A DNA stretch of 28,081 nt from Burkholderiales bacterium (GTDB taxonomy: Bacteria > Pseudomonadota > Gammaproteobacteria > Burkholderiales > Thiobacillaceae). Shown one piece after another: positions 1 to 6,714 of the stretch (within the stretch, counting starts at the first letter, position 1; every line of letters begins with the position of its first letter). The stretch covers positions 1-28,081 of the forward strand of contig SXTL01000044.1 in assembly GCA_005790965.1 (NCBI GenBank). The letters run 5' to 3'. Under the pieces are notes generated by a model. It searched no databases. It was given only the letters and a program-made list of their open reading frames with translations, and was not told the DNA's origin. Both the position numbers and the translations under genes were made by a program.

Positions 1-25
1 GATTACGAGAACCCGGAAGATCTGT

Positions 26-391
26 ATGCAAGCACTTATCATCATTGCCCACGGCAGCCGCCGTGCCGCGTCTAACGCTGAGGTGCACGCCTTGGTCGAG
101 CGTCTGCGGCCCCTCGCCGCTAGCCCATTTTCAATGGTTGCTGCGGCGTTTTTGGAACTCGCCGAACCCGACATCGCGTGTGCCGTCTCTCAATGTGTCG
201 GTGCCGGTGCGACAGAGATCATCGCTGTCCCGTATTTGCTTTCGGCGGGCATGCATGTTGCGCAAGATATTCCTAACGCCCTCACGGCAGCCCAGGCCGA
301 GCACCCGGGCTTGCAAATTCACTTGCGTGCGCATTTGGGGGCCCATCCGGGCATCGCCCCAATGTTGCTGGAGTCGGCACTTAGCGGCTGA
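26..391 (+). CDS. cbiX: Small CbiX-type sirohydrochlorin/cobalt chelatase
   Basis: A 121-residue protein of the short, single-domain CbiX/SirB chelatase family, which inserts cobalt or iron into sirohydrochlorin on the way to cobalamin or siroheme. It opens with a hydrophobic strand followed by AHGSRR, where His9 is the expected metal-binding histidine. FLELAEPD (around residue 42) and the second histidine in LLSAGMHVAQD (His77) complete the usual metal site. The length fits the small archaeal/bacterial form, about half the size of two-domain CbiK or CysG-type enzymes, which usually acts as a dimer. GGAAG sits about seven bases before the ATG. Which metal it inserts cannot be told from the sequence. 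The next gene starts 8 bases after its stop, so the two are probably cotranscribed. Confidence 0.85.
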   Translation: MQALIIIAHGSRRAASNAEVHALVERLRPLAASPFSMVAAAFLELAEPDIACAVSQCVGAGATEIIAVPYLLSAGMHVAQDIPNALTAAQAEHPGLQIHLRAHLGAHPGIAPMLLESALSG

Positions 392-399
392 GACTAGTC

Positions 400-1263
400 A
401 TGATGGAACGCTACGCCTATCGTTGTTTGCCACCGTATCGCGGTGTGGCGCATGTGGTCGTGGCCGGTGAGACGCGTGCCATTACCCATAACGGCCGCTA
501 TTGGCAGATCCAGATCGAGGCCGATAGCTTGCCTGCGCGGTTGCGTAACCAACCCGGGCCGGCCTTGGGACGGCGCATTACCCTGGGCCACTGGCAGCCA
601 GAAGCGGGTCTGGATCTAAGTCATGTTCGTCATGTCAGCCGGGCAGAAGCGTTAGCGATGACCGAGCGCCTCGTGGCGGAGCTGGCGGCGGCGCCCCTGC
701 CTTGCCCGCTGGATGATCGTCATGAGTTGTGGCTGCTGGATCGTTCTGAATTACCGCTCGCCCTCCTAAACACGCAGAGAGAGCCGCCGAACGATGTGCC
801 GCATGGGGCTTCTTGGCAGGCCTTTTGTGGCGAATACGGTAGTGTTGACATGGCTATTGCCCATGCGCTTCAGCGGGCCGTGAGGCATGCCACGAATGGA
901 GCAATGCAATGGTTTCTGCGCCGGGATGATGGTAGCGGCCAGGGGGGTATGGGCCGACACATTGCCGCGGACAGGATTGGCCGGATCGTGCCACCGGTCG
1001 ATTTCCCTACCCTGACCCTGCGAGATTCGCCTTGGGATGAAGAATCGGCCGCCGTGCTGTCACGCTATTTGCAGCGCTTGGCGCCGCGTTTGTTGATGCT
1101 GCCGCTGGGGGATGCGCAACGAGCTGCCCTAGAAGCCGCTGCGATCGACCAACCAGAAGAGCTCTGGACCTTTCATCGGGCCTATCCGCGCGTGCTAAAT
1201 CCTGCGGCCTGGACCGCTGCCTTTGTGGGCTTGCAGATCGCGCAAGCGACAGCTTCGCGGTAA
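400..1263 (+). CDS. Unrecognised conserved-looking protein, 287 aa
   Basis: I do not recognise the family. The protein is soluble-looking: there is no signal peptide and no membrane segment. It is rich in Ala, Leu, Arg and Trp and has a double Met start (codons at 400 and 403). Its N-terminal third (residues 1-60) reads like a beta-rich segment, and the C-terminal part (about 210-287) is predicted-looking alpha helix. There are two cysteines in the first half, but no CxxC pair or nucleotide-binding motif. Coding is supported by its length, composition like its neighbours, and its position 8 bases after the chelatase gene. Proximity to the chelatase hints at a role in tetrapyrrole or cofactor metabolism, but that is guilt by association only. 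Confidence 0.7.
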   Translation: MMERYAYRCLPPYRGVAHVVVAGETRAITHNGRYWQIQIEADSLPARLRNQPGPALGRRITLGHWQPEAGLDLSHVRHVSRAEALAMTERLVAELAAAPLPCPLDDRHELWLLDRSELPLALLNTQREPPNDVPHGASWQAFCGEYGSVDMAIAHALQRAVRHATNGAMQWFLRRDDGSGQGGMGRHIAADRIGRIVPPVDFPTLTLRDSPWDEESAAVLSRYLQRLAPRLLMLPLGDAQRAALEAAAIDQPEELWTFHRAYPRVLNPAAWTAAFVGLQIAQATASR

Positions 1264-1281
1264 CTCCACAAGGCCGGCTTC

Positions 1282-1296
1282 CCGCCGCGCCGGCGG
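1282..1296 (+). terminator. GC hairpin after the first operon, weak terminator candidate
   Basis: CCGCCG (1282-1287) and CGGCGG (1291-1296) can pair across a CGC loop 20 bases after the stop of the 287-aa protein. Flanking CTCC/GGAG (1264-1267 and 1295-1298) offers an alternative outer pairing. No T tract follows on the plus strand, so it is at best a weak or Rho-assisted end signal. Confidence 0.3.
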
Positions 1297-1337
1297 AGGA
1301 AAACGCCACAGAGAAATGGGTGGAATATTAGAAAGGC

Positions 1338-1366
1338 TTGACAGACCGATCATGTACAATTATATT
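1338..1366 (+). promoter_or_regulatory. Consensus sigma70 promoter for the small cytochrome c
   Basis: A perfect TTGACA (1338-1343) is followed, after exactly 17 bases, by TATATT (1361-1366). Transcription would start near 1373, giving a leader of about 110 bases before the cytochrome c start codon. A perfect inverted repeat, TACAAT-TAT-ATTGTA (1355-1369), overlaps the -10 box, so a dimeric repressor could bind there. Confidence 0.75.
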
Positions 1367-1369
1367 GTA
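1355..1369. repeat. 6-bp inverted repeat over the -10 box (operator candidate)
   Basis: TACAAT and ATTGTA flank a 3-base centre and straddle the TATATT -10 element of the cytochrome c promoter. A symmetrical site at that place fits repressor binding. The arms are AT-rich and short, so chance is possible. The regulator is unknown. Confidence 0.35.
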
Positions 1370-1480
1370 TTTGTATAGGAATTAAGGGGCGTTGTTTTTC
1401 CGTAAAAGTGGCATGTTGGGGTCCCCCAAAGCCCAGCTCATTGCCGCATGATTGAACACACTGTTTTTTAACTGGAGAGC

Positions 1481-1843
1481 ATGATGAAAAAAATTGTATT
1501 TGCATTGGCCGCTGTGGCGGTTTTGACTCAACCTGTTTGGGCGGCGAATGTGGCCGGTGCCAATATCGTGGCTGGCAAGGCGAAAGCCGAGGCGCTCTGT
1601 GCAGGCTGCCATGGCAATGAGTTCACCCCGGGCCTCTTCTTTACTTTGCAACTGGCCGGTCGTAATGCCGATAAGTTAGCTCTGAAAACCAACAAGTACC
1701 GGACCGGTAAATTGTTTACGCCGCTGATGGCTGTCTCCATGATCGGGCTTACCGAAGGGGAAGTCAGCGATATCTCCGCCTATTACGCTTCCATCAAGCC
1801 GGCCTTCAATCTGCCGCTGTTCCAGATCAAGGCCGACGATTAA
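1481..1843 (+). CDS. Small periplasmic class I cytochrome c
   Basis: A 120-residue exported monoheme cytochrome c. Residues 1-21 form a signal peptide (MMKK, a hydrophobic core, then VWAA). The heme site CAGCH is at residues 40-44, and Met83 or Met87 in PLMAVSMIGL is the likely distal ligand. The fold and length match soluble c553/c4-like electron carriers. The ribosome site GGAGA (1474-1478) lies only two or three bases from the first ATG, so the second ATG at 1484 is the better-spaced start; the difference is one Met. It stands alone between a strong promoter and a strong terminator, so it appears to be a separately and well-expressed carrier. Its redox partners cannot be assigned, though the neighbouring cytochromes are candidates. 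Confidence 0.88.
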   Translation: MMKKIVFALAAVAVLTQPVWAANVAGANIVAGKAKAEALCAGCHGNEFTPGLFFTLQLAGRNADKLALKTNKYRTGKLFTPLMAVSMIGLTEGEVSDISAYYASIKPAFNLPLFQIKADD

Positions 1844-1870
1844 GCCCGTACCACCGTGCTCACCCCGCGG

Positions 1871-1912
1871 CGGCTGCTGAACTGTTATCCACGGTTCCGC
1901 AGCCGATTTTTT
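1871..1912 (+). terminator. Rho-independent terminator after cytochrome c
   Basis: A 12-base arm at 1871-1882 pairs with 1894-1905 with one mismatch, around an 11-base loop, and is followed by A and six T (1907-1912). It ends only 23 bases before the start of the cytochrome b gene, which leaves almost no room for a separate promoter between them. Confidence 0.85.
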
Positions 1913-1935
1913 GCGGCGCGGTTAAACTCCTCCCC

Positions 1936-2583
1936 ATGGAAACTCTGAAACTTAGTCGGCGTCCTTTATTTGACCCGATTCTGCGTACGCTGCATGCCTG
2001 GAACGGGTTTTTTATTATGGCGTTGCTGCTCACCAGTGCGGCGGCCGATGCGTTGTGGCTAGAAGGCTCGGTGGTGGGGCTTTGGCGGCTGCATGTCTGG
2101 CTGGGCTATGGCCTGTTGCTTGGCCTCGTGGGGCGTGTTGTTTGGAGCCTGGTGGGACCGCAACGGGCGGGTTGGGCCGTGCTGTGGCAGCCGCAATCTT
2201 GGCGACAAGCGTGGCGACACGCGTGGCAGGATAAGCGCTGGCTAGCGTGGCTGGAAACCCGTCAGAAGGATGGCTCTGCGCCGCCGCCAGCCGCCGCGCT
2301 GGTGTATCTCATCAGCTATGGCGTGTTGTTGATATCGGTGCTGTCGGGGCTGGTTCTGGTCGCTGTCGAGTATGACAGCGGGCCGCTCCGCGCAGTGCTC
2401 GGTTTGGCGTTTGCTTGGGGCGAGGTGGCTCAGGCCTGGCACGAGATCGGCGAAAAATGGTTTTACCTGTTTTTGCTCCTGCACTTTGCTGCCATGATTT
2501 GGCACGAGCGCCGCGAGGGAGTGCCCGTGGCTCAAGGCATGATCAGCGGCTATTACTATCATCGGAAAGATGAAGATGAATAA
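1936..2583 (+). CDS. Di-heme cytochrome b561-type membrane protein
   Basis: A 215-residue integral membrane protein of the prokaryotic cytochrome b561 / hydrogenase-type cytochrome b family. Four hydrophobic segments are visible, at roughly 22-40, 53-74, 122-145 and 174-190. Candidate heme-ligand histidines are His20 (LHAWNG), His53 (RLHVWLGY), His169 (WHEIGEKW) and His183 (LLHFAAM), enough for two b hemes. It should carry electrons between the quinone pool and periplasmic cytochromes. It overlaps the SHP gene by 14 bases, and the trio with SHP and DHC matches the cytochrome cluster first described in Rhodobacter sphaeroides. No Shine-Dalgarno sequence precedes the ATG. Automated annotation may call it a Ni/Fe-hydrogenase cytochrome b, but context argues for the SHP system. 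Confidence 0.85.
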   Translation: METLKLSRRPLFDPILRTLHAWNGFFIMALLLTSAAADALWLEGSVVGLWRLHVWLGYGLLLGLVGRVVWSLVGPQRAGWAVLWQPQSWRQAWRHAWQDKRWLAWLETRQKDGSAPPPAAALVYLISYGVLLISVLSGLVLVAVEYDSGPLRAVLGLAFAWGEVAQAWHEIGEKWFYLFLLLHFAAMIWHERREGVPVAQGMISGYYYHRKDEDE

Positions 2584-2977
2584 ATTTTTTGTGATCTTGG
2601 CGTTTTTTGTGGCGGGTTTTCCCGTATGGGCGTCGACCCCGGGGCAAATTTTCGAGCAATTGCATCGGGCCGCGCGTGAGGTTGCACCGGGTTTCTCAGC
2701 CTCGGCCCAACGGGGCGAGGCGTTGTTCCGCGCCAAGCTTGGCACGGGTGAGGCGGAATCGTGCATGACATGTCATACGCCGGATGCGCGCCGGGCCGGA
2801 CAACATTTTCGCACCAATAAACTGATTGAGCCGCTGGCGCCGAGTGCCAACCAAGCCCGTTTTACTGACATGGCGCATGTCGAAAAGTGGTTCCGCCGGA
2901 ACTGCCGCGAGGTGCTGGGGCGCACCTGTACGGCTCAGGAAAAAGCCGATTTTGTAGCCTACATGAAGCTTCTGTAA
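2570..2977 (+). CDS. shp: SHP-type cytochrome c (DUF1924)
   Basis: A 135-residue exported monoheme cytochrome of the sphaeroides heme protein (SHP, DUF1924) family. A signal peptide spans about residues 1-22 (ends VWASTPG). The heme site is CMTCH at 65-69. Near the C-terminus, NCREVLGRTC holds Asn111 directly before Cys112, with Cys120 eight residues later. This matches SHP, in which an asparagine is the unusual, displaceable sixth heme ligand next to a disulfide. Known SHPs bind oxygen or NO in the reduced state and accept electrons from the partner diheme cytochrome. It overlaps the upstream cytochrome b by 14 bases and is followed by a 26-codon ORF and then DHC. Confidence 0.88.
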   Translation: MKMNKFFVILAFFVAGFPVWASTPGQIFEQLHRAAREVAPGFSASAQRGEALFRAKLGTGEAESCMTCHTPDARRAGQHFRTNKLIEPLAPSANQARFTDMAHVEKWFRRNCREVLGRTCTAQEKADFVAYMKLL

Positions 2978-2981
2978 GGAG
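2976..2981 (+). promoter_or_regulatory. Strong ribosome site for the 26-codon ORF
   Basis: AAGGAG begins at the last base of the SHP stop region and lies five A residues before an ATG at 2987. It is the best Shine-Dalgarno match in this operon, and it serves a small ORF rather than a recognised gene. Confidence 0.65.
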
Positions 2982-2986
2982 AAAAA

Positions 2987-3067
2987 ATGCATCACCATGC
3001 CTTCTTTGATCGGGCCTTCCCGGGGTGGCACAAGGCGTCCTGCCAAGCCGCCCTGCAGGGGTTCTGA
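2987..3067 (+). CDS. 26-residue peptide between SHP and DHC
   Basis: A short ORF of 26 sense codons running ATG to TGA. It has a near-ideal AAGGAG ribosome site at five-base spacing, and its stop (3065-3067) lies two bases before the DHC start (TGATCATG). The peptide starts MHHHAFFDRAF, has one Cys (residue 19) and five histidine/tryptophan residues, and ends LQGF. It shows no signal peptide and no membrane helix. It may be a true small protein (possibly metal- or heme-related, given the histidines and Cys) or a leader ORF that couples translation from SHP into DHC. I know of no homologue. Conservation across related genomes would decide. Confidence 0.5.
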   Translation: MHHHAFFDRAFPGWHKASCQAALQGF

Positions 3068-3069
3068 TC

Positions 3070-3597
3070 ATGCAATGGTTACGCTTGCATCCCTACATCA
3101 CGCTGCTGACCGCGCTGGTGCTGACCCTGGCCGGCATCAGCGCAGGACAGGCGGGCTTTGATGACAGCCATGCCCGTTTTGCCATGCCGCAAGATCCTTT
3201 GTTTGTAAAAGAGTGTGGAGGGTGTCATACGGCTTATGCGCCGGGCCTGCTGACCGCTGGCGAATGGCGGCAGGTAATGGACGACCTGCAAAATCATTAT
3301 GGCGATGATGCCAGCCTTGATGGGCCGACGCGTTTGGCAATTCTGCGCTGGCTTGAGGAGGGAGCGGCGGATGCTCCGGGCGCCACGCGCTTGATGCGGC
3401 GCATTACTGAAACCACGGCGAAGAGCAAAGATTTGCCGCGTATTACGGCATCGCGCCTGTTCCGTCATGAGCATGACGAGATGCCGGGCTATGTCTGGAC
3501 GCGCAAGGCCATTGGCCGAAAATCCAACTGCGGTGCCTGTCATATTCGCGCCAATGCGGGTCGTTATGACGAGGATGAGGTCAAGATCCCGCGTTGA
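3070..3597 (+). CDS. Diheme cytochrome c (DHC family)
   Basis: A 175-residue exported cytochrome with two CxxCH sites: CGGCH at 49-53 and CGACH at 154-158. A signal peptide or N-terminal anchor covers residues 8-28 (ends AGQAGF). The wide spacing between hemes and the C-terminal position of the second match the DHC family, the electron donor to SHP in R. sphaeroides. The ATG at 3070 was chosen over upstream GTG codons because it gives a normal signal peptide and lies two bases after the small ORF stop, with AGGGG upstream. It overlaps miaA by four bases (TTGA). Confidence 0.88.
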   Translation: MQWLRLHPYITLLTALVLTLAGISAGQAGFDDSHARFAMPQDPLFVKECGGCHTAYAPGLLTAGEWRQVMDDLQNHYGDDASLDGPTRLAILRWLEEGAADAPGATRLMRRITETTAKSKDLPRITASRLFRHEHDEMPGYVWTRKAIGRKSNCGACHIRANAGRYDEDEVKIPR

Positions 3598-4556
3598 ATA
3601 AACCTCTGGTGATCTCTTTGATGGGCCCCACCGCCTGCGGCAAGACCGGGCTGGCGGTGGGGTTGGCACAGCACCTGGCATCCCAAGTACCGGTGGAGAT
3701 CATCAGCGTTGATTCGGCCCTGGTGTATCGCGGCATGGATATCGGAACGGCCAAGCCGACCGAGGTCGAGCGCGCTGGTGTCCCGCATCACCTGATCGAT
3801 ATCGTCGAACCCTCTGAGCCTTATTCTGCCGCCCGTTTTCGGGACGATGCCCTGCGCCTGATCGACGAGATTCATGCGCGTGGGGCTTTGCCCTTGCTGG
3901 CGGGCGGCACGATGCTGTATTTCCACGCCCTGAAACACGGGATCGACGACTTGCCCGAAGCCGACCCGGCCTTGCGCTCCGAACTGGAGCGGCGCGCCAT
4001 GCAAGAAGGCTGGCCGGCGCTGCACGCCGAGTTGGCGCAGCGAGACCCCGTGACCGCCGCGCGCCTGTCGCCCAACGATCGTCAGCGGGTGCAGCGCGCT
4101 CTGGAGGTCTGTATCAAAAGCGGTCAGCCAATGTCGACGCTGCTACAAAAGCCAGAAAGGCCGCAACCGCCCTATACCCTGCACGAAATCATCCTGTTGC
4201 CTGCTGACCGCGCTGTGCTACATCAGCGCATCGCCGAACGGTTCGACCGCATGCTGGAGGCGGGGTTCGTGGCGGAGGTGCAGAAGCTGCTAAACGACGC
4301 GAGGCTGATCCCGGATTGGCCTTCGATGCGCAGTGTGGGCTATCGCCAAGCGCTGAGCTTTCTCCGTGGCGAGAGCGACGCGGCAGCGTTCCGTGCCCAG
4401 TCAATTGCGGCTACCCGCCAGTTGGCCAAGCGGCAGATCACTTGGCTGCGGGGCTGGGAAGGTGGCCAGGTCTTCGATTGTCTCGATCCAGCTCTGCAAC
4501 AGGCCGTGCTGGCGAATTTACAAGCGCATTTGGCCGGTCCGGAAACGCTTCAGTAG
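3594..4556 (+). CDS. miaA: tRNA dimethylallyltransferase MiaA
   Basis: A 320-residue enzyme that transfers dimethylallyl from DMAPP to N6 of adenosine 37 in tRNAs reading UNN codons. The P-loop GPTACGKT is at residues 11-18. DSALVYRGMDIGTAKP (35-50) is the family signature with the catalytic Asp, and RQRVQRALEV and SVGYRQA are the other conserved stretches. Translation starts at TTG, in the overlap TTGA with the DHC stop, so it is probably translated by coupling within the cytochrome operon, an unusual setting since miaA commonly lies near mutL or hfq. Its last 39 bases overlap the 3' end of the convergent copper ATPase gene. Confidence 0.93.
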   Translation: MNKPLVISLMGPTACGKTGLAVGLAQHLASQVPVEIISVDSALVYRGMDIGTAKPTEVERAGVPHHLIDIVEPSEPYSAARFRDDALRLIDEIHARGALPLLAGGTMLYFHALKHGIDDLPEADPALRSELERRAMQEGWPALHAELAQRDPVTAARLSPNDRQRVQRALEVCIKSGQPMSTLLQKPERPQPPYTLHEIILLPADRAVLHQRIAERFDRMLEAGFVAEVQKLLNDARLIPDWPSMRSVGYRQALSFLRGESDAAAFRAQSIAATRQLAKRQITWLRGWEGGQVFDCLDPALQQAVLANLQAHLAGPETLQ

Positions 4557-6713
4557 CAGTGAGTTGCTGACCACGCTGACCGAGGATAGGGCCATGGCGG
4601 CACCGGCGATGACGGGATTCAACATGCCAAGGGCAGCCAGCGGCAGAGCCAGCACATTGTAAATAAAGGCGAAGAACAGGTTCTGCCGAATTTTTTTCAG
4701 CACCGCGCGGGCTAGTTCGATAGCATCGGCTAAGGCGTGGAGGTCATTGCGCATCAGAGTGATATCGGCGGCCTCGCGGGCGATGTCCGCCCCGGTGTGC
4801 ATACCGAATCCGACATCGGCGCTGGCCAGTGCGGGAGCATCATTGATACCGTCGCCGACCATGCCGACTGCGCCTCCATCCGACTTCAGGCCGGCCTTGA
4901 GGTTGGCCTTGAGGTTGGCCTTGAGGGCGGCAATCGCCATGGCCTTGGCCTGCGGTCTGATTCCCGCCTGGACCTTGTCGATCCCCGCCTCGGTGGCTAT
5001 GCGCTGAGCGATCTCGGGCCGGTCACCAGACAGCATGTGAACCTCGATGCCTAGGCCTTGCAGACGAAGGACCGCGGCCCGGCTGGTGGGACGCAAGCGG
5101 TCTTGCAGGCCAAGGTGGCCGAGCAATTGTTCGCCTGACGCGGTTTCTTCATGCAGCGCAACCCAGGTCAGGTGAGGTGAGGGTGGGGTTGGGGCCGGGC
5201 CAAGGGATAGCCAGCGCCCTTCGACGCGGCCCCGCACGCCCTGCCCCGGCCGTTCCTCGAAGGCTTCAACGGGCGGCAGAGGGGCTGAAGCGGCGGCGCG
5301 AATGGCCTGAGCAATGGGGTGGCTGGAGCCCTGCTCCAGGGCGGCAGCCAAACGCAGTAGGGCCGCATCGGTTAAACCCATCTCGGGCCATAGCGTCGTG
5401 ATCTCGATCTGCCCCGTGGTAAGCGTGCCGGTCTTGTCCAGGGCAATGACGCTCAGTTTCTCGCAGCGTTCTAGGGCCTCGGCCGAGCGTACCAGCAGGC
5501 CGAGTTGCGCGGCGCGCCCCAAGCCGACCACGACGGCGGTGGGCGTGGCCAGCCCCAAGGCGCAGGGGCACGCAATGACAAGAACAGCGACGGCGGGCAC
5601 CAAGCCGCTCAGGGCCTCCCCCGTGTATAGCCACCAGCCGGCCAAGGTGAGGGCGGCCAGAGCCAGGATGGCGGGGACGAATAGGGCCGAAACGCGATCG
5701 GCCAAGGCCTGGATCGGCGCCTTGGAACCGGCGGCGGTCTCGGTCAGGCGGACAATTTCCATGAGTTGGGTCTGCTCGCCGACGCTGTGCGCCAGCAAGG
5801 TGAGAGTCCCGGCCAGATTTTGCGTGCCGGCATAAACGGGCGCTCCGGGGCGTTTTTCGAGCGGCAGACTTTCGCCGGTGAGTAGGGCCTCGTCCACGCT
5901 TGATTGGCCGTCTAGGACCTCGCCATCGACGGCAATACGCTCACCGGCCCGAACCCGGATTCGATCACCAGGGCGCAGGTCAGCAATGGGAACCTCAAGC
6001 TCACCGATCTCGCCATTCAGCTCACGCAGCACGCGCGCTGTAAGTGGTTGCAGGCGGATCAGGCTCTCAATGGCGGTACTCGTGCCTGCCTTGGCCCGGG
6101 CTTCCAGAAGCTTGCCCAGTCGCACTAAAGATATGACAGCCGCTGCCGCCTCGAAATAGACCATGGCGTGTGGCGCGGTGAGCCAGACGGCCGTACTGTA
6201 AAAATAGGCGGCGCTGGTGCCAAGTGCGACCAGCACATCCATGTTGGCGCCGCCACCACGCAGGGCGTGCCAGGCGCCCCGGTAAAAACGCGCCCCGGCC
6301 CAGAACTGCACCGGCGTGGCTAGCGCCCATTGCAGCCAGAGCGGCAGACCGGTGTGCTGTTGGCCGCCTTCAGCGCCGCCCATGAACAGCATCTGCGCCA
6401 CCAGTGGCAGGCTAAGCAGGGCGGCGATGGCGAAGATCCAGCCTTCGCGGCGTAACCGGGCCGCCTTGGTGGCCTGGTCTGCCGCACGGGCGTTGGGGTC
6501 GATGAGCGTTGCGCTGAAACCGGCAACCGCCACGCTGGCGATCAGTGCGTCCCGGTCAGTCTCGGTGCTCCGGTAGCGGATGCGCGCCGTCTCGCGGGCT
6601 AGGTTAACCCAAGCCGACTCGACCCCCGGTTGCGCGTTGAGAACGCGCTCTAGGCGTGCCGAACAGGCCGCGCAGGTCATGCCGGTGATGTTGAGGTCGA
6701 GAGTGTCGGTCAT
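4518..6713 (-). CDS. copA: Cu(+)-exporting P1B-type ATPase (CopA-like)
   Basis: A 731-residue heavy-metal P-type ATPase. One N-terminal metal-binding domain carries GMTCAAC (Cys14, Cys17). Next come TGES (279-282) in the actuator domain, CPC (382-384) in the transport helix, the phosphorylated Asp426 in DKTGT, the SSHP motif (His465) and GDGIND (620-625). The last two helices have YN (685-686) and MALSS (707-711), the Cu(+)-specific signature. It should pump cytosolic Cu(+) outward. A 12-base unit repeated three times gives KANLKANLKAGLK around residues 598-610. The ATG at 6713 follows the hoxX TGA by one base, so translation is coupled to the hydrogenase maturation operon. An ATG-like start further upstream would overlap hoxX and add a non-family extension, so I rejected it. 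Confidence 0.92.
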   Translation of the reverse strand: MTDTLDLNITGMTCAACSARLERVLNAQPGVESAWVNLARETARIRYRSTETDRDALIASVAVAGFSATLIDPNARAADQATKAARLRREGWIFAIAALLSLPLVAQMLFMGGAEGGQQHTGLPLWLQWALATPVQFWAGARFYRGAWHALRGGGANMDVLVALGTSAAYFYSTAVWLTAPHAMVYFEAAAAVISLVRLGKLLEARAKAGTSTAIESLIRLQPLTARVLRELNGEIGELEVPIADLRPGDRIRVRAGERIAVDGEVLDGQSSVDEALLTGESLPLEKRPGAPVYAGTQNLAGTLTLLAHSVGEQTQLMEIVRLTETAAGSKAPIQALADRVSALFVPAILALAALTLAGWWLYTGEALSGLVPAVAVLVIACPCALGLATPTAVVVGLGRAAQLGLLVRSAEALERCEKLSVIALDKTGTLTTGQIEITTLWPEMGLTDAALLRLAAALEQGSSHPIAQAIRAAASAPLPPVEAFEERPGQGVRGRVEGRWLSLGPAPTPPSPHLTWVALHEETASGEQLLGHLGLQDRLRPTSRAAVLRLQGLGIEVHMLSGDRPEIAQRIATEAGIDKVQAGIRPQAKAMAIAALKANLKANLKAGLKSDGGAVGMVGDGINDAPALASADVGFGMHTGADIAREAADITLMRNDLHALADAIELARAVLKKIRQNLFFAFIYNVLALPLAALGMLNPVIAGAAMALSSVSVVSNSLLLKRFRTGQMRL
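4893..4927. repeat. Three tandem 12-bp units inside copA
   Basis: GGCCTTGAGGTT occurs at 4893-4904 and 4905-4916, with a third copy from 4917 that changes in its last base. It keeps frame and lengthens the helix before the hinge motif GDGIND with a KANL repeat. Copy number could vary between strains without breaking the gene. Confidence 0.85.
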
Positions 6714-6714
6714 G

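Noticed and set aside
1..75. Open frame 1 from the window start, ending at 73-75, as a possible 3' end of an upstream gene
   Set aside because: Only 24 codons remain, it would overlap the chelatase by 50 bases, and the last half looks like an out-of-frame shadow of that gene.
1416..1429. TTGGGG/CCCCAA inverted repeat in the cytochrome c leader
   Set aside because: The two-base centre is too tight for an RNA hairpin and there is no T tract.
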